Below the pieces are notes generated by a model. It worked only from the letters and a program-made list of their open reading frames with translations, was not told the origin of the DNA and made no database searches. Below, piece by piece: positions 25,601 to 35,136 of a stretch of 64,000 nt of DNA (positions within the stretch are counted from its first letter, which is position 1; the number at the start of each line of letters is the position of its first letter). Position numbers and translations under genes: made by a program. The stretch comes from Lachnospiraceae bacterium (lineage in GTDB: Bacteria; Bacillota; Clostridia; Lachnospirales; Lachnospiraceae): contig JAAWAC010000002.1 of the NCBI GenBank assembly GCA_022791975.1, forward strand, positions 124,001 through 188,000. The letters run 5' to 3'.

Positions 25601-25887
25601 GATAACAGTTCAGAAATGGATAAGATACTATCATATGCGGACAACCAGGCCATCCCAAAGATCTGGGCGTCAAATTTATGCAAAAAAAGGAAGTGAAGAG
25701 TCCATGGACGGGCGAAGTCGAAGTTGCGGCTTACAGAGGAACTTAACATCGGGCGTGGAATTCACTTTTTTCTTTGTGTCAAAATAAGGAAAAGGTCTCT
25801 TTTCTGTTGTTTCCCCAGAAGTATTTCACGCCTGTGGCTGCCGGCTGCCTTTGAGCCGGTTTCGACAGAACAGGAGTGAAAAAACCA

Positions 25888-27237
25888 ATGGAAAAATTGA
25901 ATCTGGAGGAGTGGATGGAGCTGGTGGAGGCGCGCCAGTTTCGGAAGCTTAGAGACATTCTGGTGGAGATGAATGAGGCCGATGTGGCAGAATTCATTCA
26001 GGAGCTTGATTTGGATAAGATGGTGCTCATTTACCGGATGCTTCCCAAGGGCATGGCGGCGGACGTGTTTTCCTTTCTGGAGGTGGATGAGCAGGAGCAT
26101 ATTATCAACAGCATTACAGACTATGAGCTGGGAAAGATCGTGGAAGATCTTTACGTAGACGATGCAGTGGACATGCTGGAAGAGTTGCCGGCCACAGTGG
26201 TGCGCCGGGTGCTTAAGAATGCGCAGCCGGAAACCCGAAAGCTTATCAATCAGTTTCTCCAATATCCGGAAAACAGCGCGGGCAGCATTATGACCGCAGA
26301 GTATATTGGCCTGAAAAAAAATATGACTGTAGAGCAGGCCTTTGCCTATATCCGCAGACATGGGGTGGGCAAGGAGACCATTTATACCTGTTATGTGACT
26401 GATGATAAGCGCTGCCTGGAAGGTGTAGTCACAGTCAAGGATCTGCTTATGAATCCCTACGACACCTATATTCGGGATATTATGGATTCCTATGTGATTA
26501 AGGCAATCACCACAGAGGATCAGGAGGATGTGGTGGAGACCTTTAACAAATACGATCTTTTGAGCCTTCCTGTTGTGGATCACGAGGATCGATTGGTGGG
26601 GATTGTGACCGTAGACGACATTGTGGATGTTATGGAGCAGGAGGCCACGGAGGACTTTGAGAAAATGGCGGCTATGCTGCCTTCGGAAAAGCCTTATTTA
26701 AAAACAGGGGTTTTGGAGTTGGCCCGAAATCGAATTCCCTGGCTTTTGATCCTGATGTTTACCTCCATGATAACCGGAGGGATTTTGTTGAAATACGAAA
26801 ATGCCTTTGCAGTCATGCCCCTGTTGGTTACCTTTGTGCCTATGCTCATGGATACGGGGGGAAACTGTGGTAATCAGAGTAGCACGATGATCATTCGTGG
26901 TATGGCAGTGGGAGAGATTGAGCCCTCCGATGCTCTGCGGGTACTCTGGAAGGAATGTCGGGTGGGACTTTTGTGTGGACTGGTGCTGGCCTTGGCCAAC
27001 TTTATCCGGCTGCTTCTCCAGTATCCGGGTCGGGAGCTGGTATGCCTTACGGTGGTGTTAAGCCTTTTGGGCACAGTGGTACTGGCCAAATCTATTGGCT
27101 GCACCATGCCTATTCTGGCCAAGGTTTTGCACCTGGACCCGGCTATTATGGCAGCGCCTTTGATCACCACAGTGGTGGACGCCTGTAGCCTGGTAATCTA
27201 TTTTAAAATTGCCTGTATGTTGTTGCAAATTTCTTGA
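25888..27237 (+). CDS. mgtE: Magnesium transporter MgtE
   Basis: The 449-residue protein has the three-part MgtE plan. An N-terminal superhelical domain (V-EARQFRKLRDILVEMNEADVAEFI; FSFLEVDEQEHI; DDAVDMLEELPA) comes first. Two CBS domains around residues 135-255 follow (SIMTAEYIGLKKNMTVEQAF; LPVVDHEDRLVGIVTVDDIVDV). Five membrane helices come last, with MPLLVTFVPMLMDTGGNCGNQSS as the pore signature. It imports Mg2+ with gating by the cytosolic domains. The ATG at 25888 sits 11 bases after CAGGAG. The GTG at 25876 overlaps that site. Confidence 0.95.
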   Translation: MEKLNLEEWMELVEARQFRKLRDILVEMNEADVAEFIQELDLDKMVLIYRMLPKGMAADVFSFLEVDEQEHIINSITDYELGKIVEDLYVDDAVDMLEELPATVVRRVLKNAQPETRKLINQFLQYPENSAGSIMTAEYIGLKKNMTVEQAFAYIRRHGVGKETIYTCYVTDDKRCLEGVVTVKDLLMNPYDTYIRDIMDSYVIKAITTEDQEDVVETFNKYDLLSLPVVDHEDRLVGIVTVDDIVDVMEQEATEDFEKMAAMLPSEKPYLKTGVLELARNRIPWLLILMFTSMITGGILLKYENAFAVMPLLVTFVPMLMDTGGNCGNQSSTMIIRGMAVGEIEPSDALRVLWKECRVGLLCGLVLALANFIRLLLQYPGRELVCLTVVLSLLGTVVLAKSIGCTMPILAKVLHLDPAIMAAPLITTVVDACSLVIYFKIACMLLQIS

Positions 27238-27337
27238 AAGTATAAAAAATTGAAAAAGTTGTGAAGGCACACAAGAGGAACCTTAATGGGTGTATAGAGC
27301 CACTGTAACGGTATTTAATATTTAGGAGGACTTTTTT

Positions 27338-28078
27338 ATGGAGGTAACGGTTACTTACCTGAACCATAGTGGATTTTTGCTGGAATGGGAAGCCTGCTAT
27401 TGGCTCTTTGATTACTACCAGGGAGAATTGCCAGTGCTTTCACCAGACAAAAAGCTACTGGTGTTTTGTAGCCACAGCCACAGAGATCATTTTAATCCGG
27501 AAATCTTTTCCCTGGCCCAAGGGCGCCCCTGCATCGAATATATAGTTTCAAAGGAGCTAAAGAAAGCCCTTGCCCGGGAACAGAAAAAACACCCGGAGGA
27601 TCCCCTTCCCAATATTTGCCTTCTTTCAGCAGGGGAGGACCAAAGGTTTTCAGACGGAAGCCAAGGGGAGATCCTTGTGCATGCCCTTCCTTCCACAGAC
27701 TGTGGCGCTGGTTTTTTCCTGCAATATGAAGGAAAAAGCATTTATCATGCAGGGGACCTTCACTGGTGGATTTGGCCGGGAGAGCCGGAGGAGGAGAACC
27801 GGCAGATGACGGGAAGCTATAAGAAGGCCATGGAGTATCTGAAAGGAAAAAACCTGGATCTGGCCTTTACGCCCCTGGACCCCAGACAGGAGGAATACTA
27901 TGACAGAGGGCTTACCTACCTGCTTCACACAGCTCAGGTGCATTATGTTTTTCCTATGCATTTCTGGGGGGACTTCTCCGTGATTCCCCGGTATCTGAAG
28001 GAACAGGGAACGATGGATCCAAACACAGAAATCATAAAAATAGAAAAGGACGGACAGTCCTGGGAGGTGCGCTTATGA
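27338..28078 (+). CDS. Metallo-beta-lactamase-fold hydrolase
   Basis: The 246-residue protein has the metal-binding motif VFCSHSHRDHFNPEIF near residues 47-62 and later AGDLHWW, with P-MHFWGDFSVIPRYL at the C-terminus. This matches UlaG/L-ascorbate-lactonase-like members of the MBL fold. The substrate is unknown. AGGAGG lies 8 bases upstream. It overlaps the downstream VOC protein gene by 4 bases (ATGA), which implies translational coupling. Confidence 0.85.
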   Translation: MEVTVTYLNHSGFLLEWEACYWLFDYYQGELPVLSPDKKLLVFCSHSHRDHFNPEIFSLAQGRPCIEYIVSKELKKALAREQKKHPEDPLPNICLLSAGEDQRFSDGSQGEILVHALPSTDCGAGFFLQYEGKSIYHAGDLHWWIWPGEPEEENRQMTGSYKKAMEYLKGKNLDLAFTPLDPRQEEYYDRGLTYLLHTAQVHYVFPMHFWGDFSVIPRYLKEQGTMDPNTEIIKIEKDGQSWEVRL

Positions 28079-28443
28079 AATTTAAAATGGTTCATGAAAA
28101 TTACAATGTGCTGGATTTGGAGCGGTCTCTGGCTTTTTACGAGAAAGCCCTGGGCCTTACGGAGCAGCGGCGGAAAACCGCTCCGGACGGTTCCTTTATC
28201 ATTGTCTATGTGGGCAATGAGACCACAGACTTTCAGCTGGAGCTGACCTGGATGCGGGATCGGGAGGAGCCCTATAATCTGGGGGATGAGGAGTTCCACC
28301 TGGCCTTTCAGACCCAGGACTATGAGGCGGCCCACAATCTTCACGCTCAAATGGGCTGTATCTGCTACGAAAATCAGGAGATGGGAATTTATTTTATTGC
28401 GGACCCGGATGGCTACTGGTTGGAGATCGTCCCGGTAAGATAA
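28075..28443 (+). CDS. VOC-family (glyoxalase I-like) protein
   Basis: The 122-residue protein has the paired beta-alpha-beta-beta-beta modules of the vicinal oxygen chelate fold: KMVHENYNVLDLERSLAFYEKALGL, then HLAFQTQDYEAAHNLH and GIYFIADPDGYWLEIVPV. Likely metal ligands are His/Glu in H-E-N-Y-N-V, H-L-A-F and W-L-E-I. Lactoylglutathione lyase is the nearest named family, but glutathione is not expected in this organism, so another small substrate is likely. Confidence 0.85.
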   Translation: MKFKMVHENYNVLDLERSLAFYEKALGLTEQRRKTAPDGSFIIVYVGNETTDFQLELTWMRDREEPYNLGDEEFHLAFQTQDYEAAHNLHAQMGCICYENQEMGIYFIADPDGYWLEIVPVR

Positions 28444-28499
28444 GAAAAACAAACTTTTGTTCTGGTGGTTTTTAAGGATTGGAGAGGGGGAGGAGTAAG

Positions 28500-29705
28500 G
28501 TGTTAGCTGTAGAAGAGCGGGTACGGCAATATATGAAGAAGCTGGAGCCAGAATTTATCCGGCATCTGCGTTGGCTCCATCAGCATCCGGAGTTAAGTTT
28601 TCAGGAATACGAGACGACTTCTTATATTAAGGAGAAGCTTGTCAGCTGGGGCATTTCCCTGGAGGAATCCCCTGTGGAGACAGGAGTGATTGCCCTCTTA
28701 AAAGGAAGGGAGGAGGGGCCCTGTATTGCCCTGCGGGCCGATATAGACGGACTGCCTGTGAGGGAGGAGTCCACCAATGCTTTTCCCTCCCTGCAAGAGG
28801 GAAACATGCATGCCTGCGGCCATGACACACACACAGCCTCCCTTCTGGGAGCGGCGCAGATTTTGGCAGCCCTTCGGGAAGAGATCCGTGGCAGTGTAAA
28901 ATTTATCTTCCAGCCGGCGGAAGAGGTCAGCCTGGGAGCTAAAAAGCTAATGGAGTTTGACTGTCTTGAGAATCCAAAGGTAGATGCAATTTTTGGCTTA
29001 CACAATTCTCCAGAAATACCCATTGGCACGGTTGCCGTGAAAAAAGGGCCTCTTATGGCTTCCTCGGACAGAATCGTGTTTACTGTGAAGGGACAGGGTG
29101 GACATGGAGGAATCCCCCAGCGAAATGCGGATCCCATTGTGGCAGCCGCCGCCATTATCCAGGCTGTGCAGACTGTGGTAAGCCGAAATGTTAGCCCCCT
29201 TGATTCGGCGGTGATCTCCATCTGCAATGTGAAGGCCGGAGAGGGAACTGTCAACAATGTGACGCCACATCAGGTAGTTATGTACGGTACCGTGCGAGCG
29301 TATAAGCCAGAGATACAGAAGCTTGTAGAAGCCCGTCTGAAAAGCCTTACGGAAAACATTTGCGCAGCCTATGGCTGCCAGGGAAGTCTGGATTATATCT
29401 ATGAACTGGGGGTGGTGGACAACGCCTTAAGCCTCTATCAGGCGGCTTATGAGGCGGTGGTAGCCACTGGGGCCCAGCCGGTAGATCCAGACCCTTCCAC
29501 AGGAGGAGAGGATTTCTCGGAATTTTTAAAGGGCGCGCCAGGATTTTTTTATTGGCTGGGCGTGCGCAATGAGGAGAATGACTGTGTGTATTCCTGGCAT
29601 AGTCCCCATTTTAAGGCGGATGAGCGCTGTGTTGCTATTGGAGCAGGGACCTATGCCATGTCCGTATTTACAGGGATAGAAACTTTGTGCAAAAAAAGTT
29701 TGTGA
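28500..29705 (+). CDS. M20-family amidohydrolase (N-acyl amino acid hydrolase)
   Basis: The 401-residue protein has M20D features: LRWLHQHPELSFQEYETTSYI at the N-terminus, the metal ligands in MHACGHDTHTASLLGAA and FQPAEEVSLGAK, FGLHNSPEIP, and the V-KGQGGHGGIPQ dimerisation-domain motif, closing with GGEDFSEFL and W-HSPHFKADE. It removes acyl groups from amino acids (hippurate or N-acyl type). GTG at 28500 is preferred because GGGGGAGGAG ends 4-5 bases before it. The TTG at 28479 has no such site. Confidence 0.88.
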   Translation: MLAVEERVRQYMKKLEPEFIRHLRWLHQHPELSFQEYETTSYIKEKLVSWGISLEESPVETGVIALLKGREEGPCIALRADIDGLPVREESTNAFPSLQEGNMHACGHDTHTASLLGAAQILAALREEIRGSVKFIFQPAEEVSLGAKKLMEFDCLENPKVDAIFGLHNSPEIPIGTVAVKKGPLMASSDRIVFTVKGQGGHGGIPQRNADPIVAAAAIIQAVQTVVSRNVSPLDSAVISICNVKAGEGTVNNVTPHQVVMYGTVRAYKPEIQKLVEARLKSLTENICAAYGCQGSLDYIYELGVVDNALSLYQAAYEAVVATGAQPVDPDPSTGGEDFSEFLKGAPGFFYWLGVRNEENDCVYSWHSPHFKADERCVAIGAGTYAMSVFTGIETLCKKSL

Positions 29706-29737
29706 AAAGTATGTCAAATATCCAACAAAGTGTAGGA

Positions 29738-29766
29738 TTGCCGGATATTGGTTTCTTTCGTATAAT
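29738..29766 (+). promoter_or_regulatory. Promoter of the one-carbon operon (fhs)
   Basis: TTGCCG (29738-29743), a 17-base spacer and TATAAT (29761-29766). The leader to 29881 is about 108 bases. Confidence 0.65.
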
Positions 29767-29880
29767 AAATCCAGAGCAAAGGGACCAGAAAGGGAAAGTG
29801 CGGGACCGGGAATGCTTGGAAACCACAAGGCGACGTGGAGGAAGCCGTAGACACGGTAGAATAGGAAGGAGAATTTTGTA

Positions 29881-31566
29881 ATGGGATTCAAATCAGACAT
29901 TGAAATTGCACAGGAAACAGAGATGCTGCCAATCACGGAGATTGCCAAAAAAGCTGGTATTGACGACAAATATCTGGAGCAGTACGGAAAATATAAGGCA
30001 AAGATTGACTACAATCTGCTGAATGAGACAGATGCCAAGGATGGAAAGCTTGTCCTGGTGACAGCTATCAACCCCACTCCTGCAGGAGAAGGAAAGACCA
30101 CTACCACCGTAGGTCTGGCAGATGGTATGCAGAAGCTTGGAAAGAAAGTAATGGTTGCCCTTCGTGAGCCGTCCCTGGGACCTGTATTTGGTGTAAAGGG
30201 CGGAGCAGCCGGCGGCGGATATGCTCAGGTAGTTCCCATGGAAGATATCAACCTTCACTTTACCGGCGATTTCCACGCCATTGGCGCTGCAAATAACCTG
30301 CTGGCTGCCATGCTTGACAATCATATTTTCCAGGGAAATGAGCTGAACATCGATCCCCGCAAGATCACCTGGAGAAGATGCGTGGATATGAATGACCGTC
30401 AGCTGCGCAATGTGGTAGACGGACTGGGCGGAAAGACCAATGGTATGCCCAGAGAGGACGGCTATGACATTACGGTTGCCTCCGAGATTATGGCAGTGCT
30501 CTGCCTGGCCAGCGACATCAACGATCTGAAGAAGAGACTGGCCCGGATAATCGTAGGCTATACTTACGGAAAAGCTTCTGAGCAGAAGCCTGTAACTGCT
30601 GGAGATCTTCACGCAGAAGGCGCTATGGCTGCCTTGTTAAAGGATGCCTTAAAGCCCAACCTGGTACAGACCCTGGAGCATGTGCCGGCCATCGTACACG
30701 GCGGACCTTTCGCCAATATTGCACATGGCTGCAACTCTGTGACAGCTACTAAGATGGCTATGAAGCTGTCTGATTACACCATTACAGAGGCTGGTTTTGG
30801 TGCAGACTTAGGTGCAGAGAAATTCCTGGATATTAAGTGCCGCATGGCAGGTTTGACCCCCAACGCAGTGGTTATCGTGGCAACTGTTCGGGCACTGAAA
30901 TACAATGGCGGCGTAGCCAAAGCAGATCTGAATAATGAGAACCTGACGGCTTTGGAGGCAGGACTTCCCAACCTGTTAAAGCATGTAAGCAACATTAAGA
31001 ACGTGTATAAGCTGCCCTGCGTGGTTGCGATCAATGCATTCCCCACAGATACCAAGGCAGAGCTTGACCTGGTAGAGGCAAAATGTAAGGAATTGGGTGT
31101 AAACGTTGCTCTGTCTGAAGTTTGGGCCAAGGGCGGCGAAGGTGGCATTAAGCTGGCAGAAGAGGTGATTCGTCTGGTAGAAGAGCCCAATGACTTCAGC
31201 TTCTCCTATGAGCTGGAGGGCAGCATTGAGGATAAGCTGAATGCCATCGTACAGAAGATCTACGGCGGCAAGAGAGTGGTTCTCACAGCCAATGCCCAGA
31301 AGCAGGCTAAGGAGCTGGAGGCTCTTGGTTTTGGAAACTGCCCCATCTGCGTGGCAAAGACCCAGTACAGCCTGACTGACGATCAGACCAAGCTTGGCGC
31401 ACCCACTGACTTTGAGGTAACCGTGCGGAACTTAAAGATTTCCGCTGGTGCAGGCTTTATTGTGGCTCTGACTGGAGAGATTATGACTATGCCTGGTCTG
31501 CCCAAGGTACCGGCTGCCACCAAGATTGATGTGGATGAGACCGGAAAGATTACCGGATTATTCTAA
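29881..31566 (+). CDS. fhs: Formate--tetrahydrofolate ligase
   Basis: The 561-residue protein has the P-loop in [18 protein letters not shown] near residues 62-78, [36 protein letters not shown] (folate/formyl-phosphate binding) split across that region, and the conserved V-K-HGG-type [13 protein letters not shown]. It makes 10-formyl-THF from formate, ATP and THF, the first step of the methyl branch of the Wood-Ljungdahl pathway. fchA and folD follow and give the next two steps. Codon use looks biased to GC-rich synonymous codons, consistent with strong expression. Confidence 0.97.
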   Translation: MGFKSDIEIAQETEMLPITEIAKKAGIDDKYLEQYGKYKAKIDYNLLNETDAKDGKLVLVTAINPTPAGEGKTTTTVGLADGMQKLGKKVMVALREPSLGPVFGVKGGAAGGGYAQVVPMEDINLHFTGDFHAIGAANNLLAAMLDNHIFQGNELNIDPRKITWRRCVDMNDRQLRNVVDGLGGKTNGMPREDGYDITVASEIMAVLCLASDINDLKKRLARIIVGYTYGKASEQKPVTAGDLHAEGAMAALLKDALKPNLVQTLEHVPAIVHGGPFANIAHGCNSVTATKMAMKLSDYTITEAGFGADLGAEKFLDIKCRMAGLTPNAVVIVATVRALKYNGGVAKADLNNENLTALEAGLPNLLKHVSNIKNVYKLPCVVAINAFPTDTKAELDLVEAKCKELGVNVALSEVWAKGGEGGIKLAEEVIRLVEEPNDFSFSYELEGSIEDKLNAIVQKIYGGKRVVLTANAQKQAKELEALGFGNCPICVAKTQYSLTDDQTKLGAPTDFEVTVRNLKISAGAGFIVALTGEIMTMPGLPKVPAATKIDVDETGKITGLF

Positions 31567-31635
31567 GAGACCATATAGGAATGCCGCGCAGCAGCTCTCT
31601 GGGGAGTGAGCGATGCGGTCTCAAATATAAGCGGT

Positions 31636-31663
31636 GGGAAGGGTCAGGATTGCGGCCCTTCCC
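31636..31663 (+). other. Hairpin between fhs and fchA
   Basis: GGGAAGGG (31636-31643) and CCCTTCCC (31656-31663) pair perfectly with a 12-base loop and no T-run. This could be an RNA-processing or attenuation element separating the highly expressed fhs from fchA. Confidence 0.4.
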
Positions 31664-31703
31664 TCTTGCGGGTTATTTATATAGAAAGACGAGGATAGAG
31701 GTT

Positions 31704-32333
31704 ATGGGTTTTTCAACAAGCAGATGTGACGAATTTGTAGAGGTTTTGGCCTCCAAGGCTCCGGTACCCGGTGGTGGAGGTGCTTCCGCTCTGGTAGGCG
31801 CAGTGGGTATGGCACTGGGCAACATGGTGGGCAGCCTTACCGTGGGAAAGAAAAAATATGCGGATGTGGAAGAGGAAATGTACGCCTTAAAGGAAAAGGC
31901 TACGGCCCTCCAGGCAGATTTCCTCCGTCTCATTGAGCGGGACGCAGAAGTTTTTGAGCCTCTGGCCAAGGCTTATGGTATGCCCCGGGAGACCGAGGAG
32001 GAAAAAGCGGAGAAGGCACGGGTGATGGCCATCGTATTAAAGGATGCCTGCTCGGTTCCCATGGAGATCATGGAAAAGTGCTGCGAAGCCATTGATTTGA
32101 TTGTGGAGTTTGCTGCCAAAGGCTCTGCCCTGGCTATCAGCGATGCAGGGGTAGGCGTGGCCTTCTGTAAGGCAGCTCTGCTGGGTGCCTCCCTGAATGT
32201 GTTTATCAACACCAAATCCATGGCAGATAAGGAGTATGCGGCTAAGCTTAATGCCAAGGCTGATGCCATGATCGAGAAATATACCAAGCTTGCCGATGAG
32301 GTGTTTGCAAGCGTAGAGGGCCGGCTTCGGTAA
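31704..32333 (+). CDS. fchA: Methenyl-THF cyclohydrolase / cyclodeaminase family
   Basis: The 209-residue protein matches the FTCD_C family: GFSTSRCDEFVEVLASKAPVPGGGGASALVGAVGMALGNMV at the N-terminus, a conserved Y-A-D-V-E-E block and R-D-A-EVFEPLAKAY. The stand-alone family member acts as methenyl-THF cyclohydrolase in acetogens, or as formimino-THF cyclodeaminase in histidine/purine degradation. The fhs-folD context favours the former. ATG 31704 is chosen, as the frame opens further upstream but without a conserved sequence. Confidence 0.88.
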   Translation: MGFSTSRCDEFVEVLASKAPVPGGGGASALVGAVGMALGNMVGSLTVGKKKYADVEEEMYALKEKATALQADFLRLIERDAEVFEPLAKAYGMPRETEEEKAEKARVMAIVLKDACSVPMEIMEKCCEAIDLIVEFAAKGSALAISDAGVGVAFCKAALLGASLNVFINTKSMADKEYAAKLNAKADAMIEKYTKLADEVFASVEGRLR

Positions 32334-32403
32334 AGGCCAGGAATTGTGGAGCCGGGGATAGTCCCTGGATTTTAGACAAAAACAAAAAAGAGAGGAAGCA
32401 AGT

Positions 32404-33255
32404 ATGGCAAAACAGTTATTGGGAAAAGAGGTAACCGCTGCTTTAAATGAGCGGATTAAAGCAAACGTGGCGACGTTGAAGGAAAAAGGTGTGGATCCCA
32501 CCCTGGCGATTATCCGTGTGGGAGAAAATGAGAGTGATATTTCTTATGAGAGAGGTGCCACCAAGCGCTGTGAAACTTTGGGAGTGGCCTGCACCAAGAT
32601 TCTCCTTCCGGCGGATGCCACCCAGGAGCAGGTGTTGGCCGCCGTGGACCAGGTAAACAAGGATGACAAGATTCATGGCGTACTCCTGTTCCGTCCCCTG
32701 CCCAAGCATCTGAACCAGACAGAGATTGAGAATGCACTGGACCCAGCCAAGGATGTGGACTGCATGACAGATGGCTCCATGTCTGGCGTGTTTACCGGAA
32801 AGCCTTTAGGCTTCCCGCCCTGTACTCCCCAGGCCTGTATGGAAATCCTGGATCACTATGGTATTGACTGCACTGGCAAAAAGGCTGTGGTCATTGGCCG
32901 CTCTCTGGTAGTAGGAAAGCCTGCGGCTATGATGCTCATTAAGAAAAATGCCACAGTGACCATCTGCCATACCAGAACCAAGGATATGCCCAGTGTAACC
33001 AGGGAGGCGGAGATTCTTATTGTGGCAGCCGGACGGGCCGGTGTGGTAAACAAGGACTATGTATCTCCGGGTCAGATTGTCATTGATGTGGGCATCAATG
33101 TGAACGAGGAAGGCAAGCTTTGTGGAGACGTGAAATACGACGAGGTGGAGCCCCTTGTGGAGGCCATTACCCCGGTACCCGGCGGCGTGGGCAGCGTGAC
33201 CACCTCCGTGCTGGTGGGACATGTGGTAGAGGCTGCTATGCGTAAGCATATGTAA
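32404..33255 (+). CDS. folD: Methylene-THF dehydrogenase / methenyl-THF cyclohydrolase FolD
   Basis: The 283-residue protein has the FolD motifs: GENESDISYERGATKRCETLGV with the catalytic lysine region, GVLLFRPLPKHLNQ, D-VDCMTDGSMSGVFTGKPLGFPPCTPQACMEIL, the NADP-binding VIGRSLVVGKPAAMML, and the terminal TPVPGGVGSVTTSVL. It interconverts methylene-, methenyl- and formyl-THF. YERGA replaces the more common Y-V-x-x-K arrangement, with K further along, as in several clostridial FolD proteins. It is the last gene of the operon and is followed by a strong terminator. Confidence 0.94.
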   Translation: MAKQLLGKEVTAALNERIKANVATLKEKGVDPTLAIIRVGENESDISYERGATKRCETLGVACTKILLPADATQEQVLAAVDQVNKDDKIHGVLLFRPLPKHLNQTEIENALDPAKDVDCMTDGSMSGVFTGKPLGFPPCTPQACMEILDHYGIDCTGKKAVVIGRSLVVGKPAAMMLIKKNATVTICHTRTKDMPSVTREAEILIVAAGRAGVVNKDYVSPGQIVIDVGINVNEEGKLCGDVKYDEVEPLVEAITPVPGGVGSVTTSVLVGHVVEAAMRKHM

Positions 33256-33311
33256 CTCTGTTTGCCGTGGTTGATTGAGTAATCCATAAGAAGAATATAC
33301 CAGTTTTTTCA

Positions 33312-33360
33312 AAGAAATCCGACAGTAGGAATTTTTTCTCCCACTGTCGGATTTCTTATA
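33312..33360. terminator. Bidirectional terminator between folD and the convergent reactivator gene
   Basis: AAGAAATCCGACAGT (33312-33326) and ACTGTCGGATTTCTT (33343-33357) are perfect 15-base arms. Each strand has a T-rich tail. Confidence 0.88.
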
Positions 33361-33374
33361 AACAAAAGAATTGT

Positions 33375-34940
33375 CTATTCGAAACTTAGCTCATCCACAA
33401 AGGTATCCTGAAATTCCTCCAGGCTGGCCAGCTCCAAAAATTCTGTTCCCAAAGCCAGGCTTTTGGCCCGCTCAAATTCCTCCTGACTCTGTACACAGAG
33501 GCGGGCGCCGGTGCCGGCAGCGTTTCCCATGGGAGAAATGCGATCTTTTAGTACCGAGGGAATCAGACCGATGCGGCAGGCGCTTGCCGGATTCATATAG
33601 TTTCCAAAGGCGCCTGCAATGAGAACCTTCTGAATATCCAGGGGTTTGATGCCCAACTGCTCACACATAAGCTGGATACCTGCGGCGATGGCAGCCTTGG
33701 CCAGCTGCACCTCCCGGATATCCTTCTGGGTAATGGATACGCTGTCCGTAAAGGCATAGGCCTTTAAGTTGCCGCTGGTAATGCAGCGGTCCTGGCAGGG
33801 CCACAGGCTTTCTTCCTGAAAACGGCCGGTATCATCCAGAATCCCCAGCTCCAGAAAGGCGGCCACAGCGTCAATAAGGCCAGATCCGCAGATGCCGCAG
33901 GGGGTAAGCTCCGGGTGGGTGTCCTGTCCGATGACGGAATAGGACAGGGAACCGTTTTCAATCCACACATGATCGATGGCACCGGTAGCTCCCCGCATGC
34001 CACAGGAAATTTTTGCCCCCTCCAGGGCAGGTCCGGCGGCCGTAGAACAGGTCAGGCGGCGCCTGGAGGTACCCAGCACCAGTTCTCCGTTGGTACCAAT
34101 ATCCAGAAGAAGGGTCATTTCCTCCCTGGTATCAAAACGGGCGGCCAGAAGGCAGCCTACCGTGTCTGCGCCTACAAAGCCGGCCATATTGGGAAGCGCC
34201 TGGAGGATCCCCTTCGGATGTATAGGAATGGAAAAATCCCGGGCAGGGACCACCATAGCGCCGGTGACAGCGGGAGAATAGGGGATAACAGCCAGACTGT
34301 CTGTGGAAATTCCAAAGAACAGATGGTGCATACAGCAATTCCCCACCAGGCAGAGATGGGTGACCTGAGCAGCCTCCTTTCCCACCTGTTCACAGGCCTC
34401 CATGAGAAGATCCCCAATGGCACGGCGAACACTCTCTGTCAGGGCCTTGGGGCTGTTTTTTTTGGCATAATCAATCCGGCCGATCACATCGGCAGAAAAG
34501 CTGGTTTGGGGATTCAGGGAACTGGAGGTGGCCAGTAGATTCCCGTTTTCACCATCCAGAAGGTAGAGCACAATGGTGGTGGAGCCCAGATCACAGGCGG
34601 CCAGAAGCCCGGGGGAAAGGCCAGGAATACCCAAGGGATTTATCGGAATCCTCTCTGGGGAAGCCTCCCCCTGGGTGAGAATTTCTGTGCTCTGATCTCT
34701 GTGAAGCAGAGATACCGTCATGGGACCAGTGACGGAAACCGTGCAGGCCTTCACCCGGGTAACTCCTTCATCCGTATGTAGATCCACCAGGCATTTGCCG
34801 CAGGTGCCCTTTCCGCCGCAGGGGGCATCTGGTCTGAGACCAGCCGCAATCTGGGCCTCCAAAAGCGTCATGCCCTCCCGGGCTAAAAAATGTTCCCCAG
34901 AGGGGAGAAAGGTGATTTCATGCAAGGTGTTCTCTTTCAT
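33375..34940 (-). CDS. RACE-type reductive activator of corrinoid proteins (ASKHA + 2Fe-2S ferredoxin)
   Basis: The 521-residue protein has an N-terminal plant-type [2Fe-2S] ferredoxin domain with Cys41, Cys47, Cys50 and Cys66 (APCGGKGTCGKC). A linker and an ATP-binding ASKHA/DUF4445 domain follow (L-L-A-ACDLGSTTIVLYLLDG; L-L-L-DIGTNGELVLG; STAAGPALEGAKISCGMRGATGAI; GICGSGLIDAVAA; VLIAGAFGNYMNP). Family members (RamA, RACo) use ATP to reduce Co(II) to Co(I) in corrinoid methyl carriers. Its convergent neighbour is the folD/fhs operon. No corrinoid protein or methyltransferase is visible in the window. Confidence 0.9.
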   Translation of the reverse strand: MKENTLHEITFLPSGEHFLAREGMTLLEAQIAAGLRPDAPCGGKGTCGKCLVDLHTDEGVTRVKACTVSVTGPMTVSLLHRDQSTEILTQGEASPERIPINPLGIPGLSPGLLAACDLGSTTIVLYLLDGENGNLLATSSSLNPQTSFSADVIGRIDYAKKNSPKALTESVRRAIGDLLMEACEQVGKEAAQVTHLCLVGNCCMHHLFFGISTDSLAVIPYSPAVTGAMVVPARDFSIPIHPKGILQALPNMAGFVGADTVGCLLAARFDTREEMTLLLDIGTNGELVLGTSRRRLTCSTAAGPALEGAKISCGMRGATGAIDHVWIENGSLSYSVIGQDTHPELTPCGICGSGLIDAVAAFLELGILDDTGRFQEESLWPCQDRCITSGNLKAYAFTDSVSITQKDIREVQLAKAAIAAGIQLMCEQLGIKPLDIQKVLIAGAFGNYMNPASACRIGLIPSVLKDRISPMGNAAGTGARLCVQSQEEFERAKSLALGTEFLELASLEEFQDTFVDELSFE

Positions 34941-35064
34941 AAGCTTCTCCTTTTGTAGCCTCCAGTTGAGATGAAAATCAAAACAGCAGGACTTTATCCT
35001 AATACTTATAGTTTAATACCAATGCCATAGGACTGTCAAGTCAACAACCTCCCAGGGGCATATC

Positions 35065-35093
35065 TTGACTTTTTCGGATTTCTTTCGTACAAT
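35065..35093 (+). promoter_or_regulatory. Promoter of the PucR-type regulator
   Basis: TTGACT (35065-35070), 17 bases, TACAAT (35088-35093). Confidence 0.65.
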
Positions 35094-35136
35094 ATGTAGG
35101 AGGGTGAAAGCAACTATCGAGTAGGAGAGGCAATCT

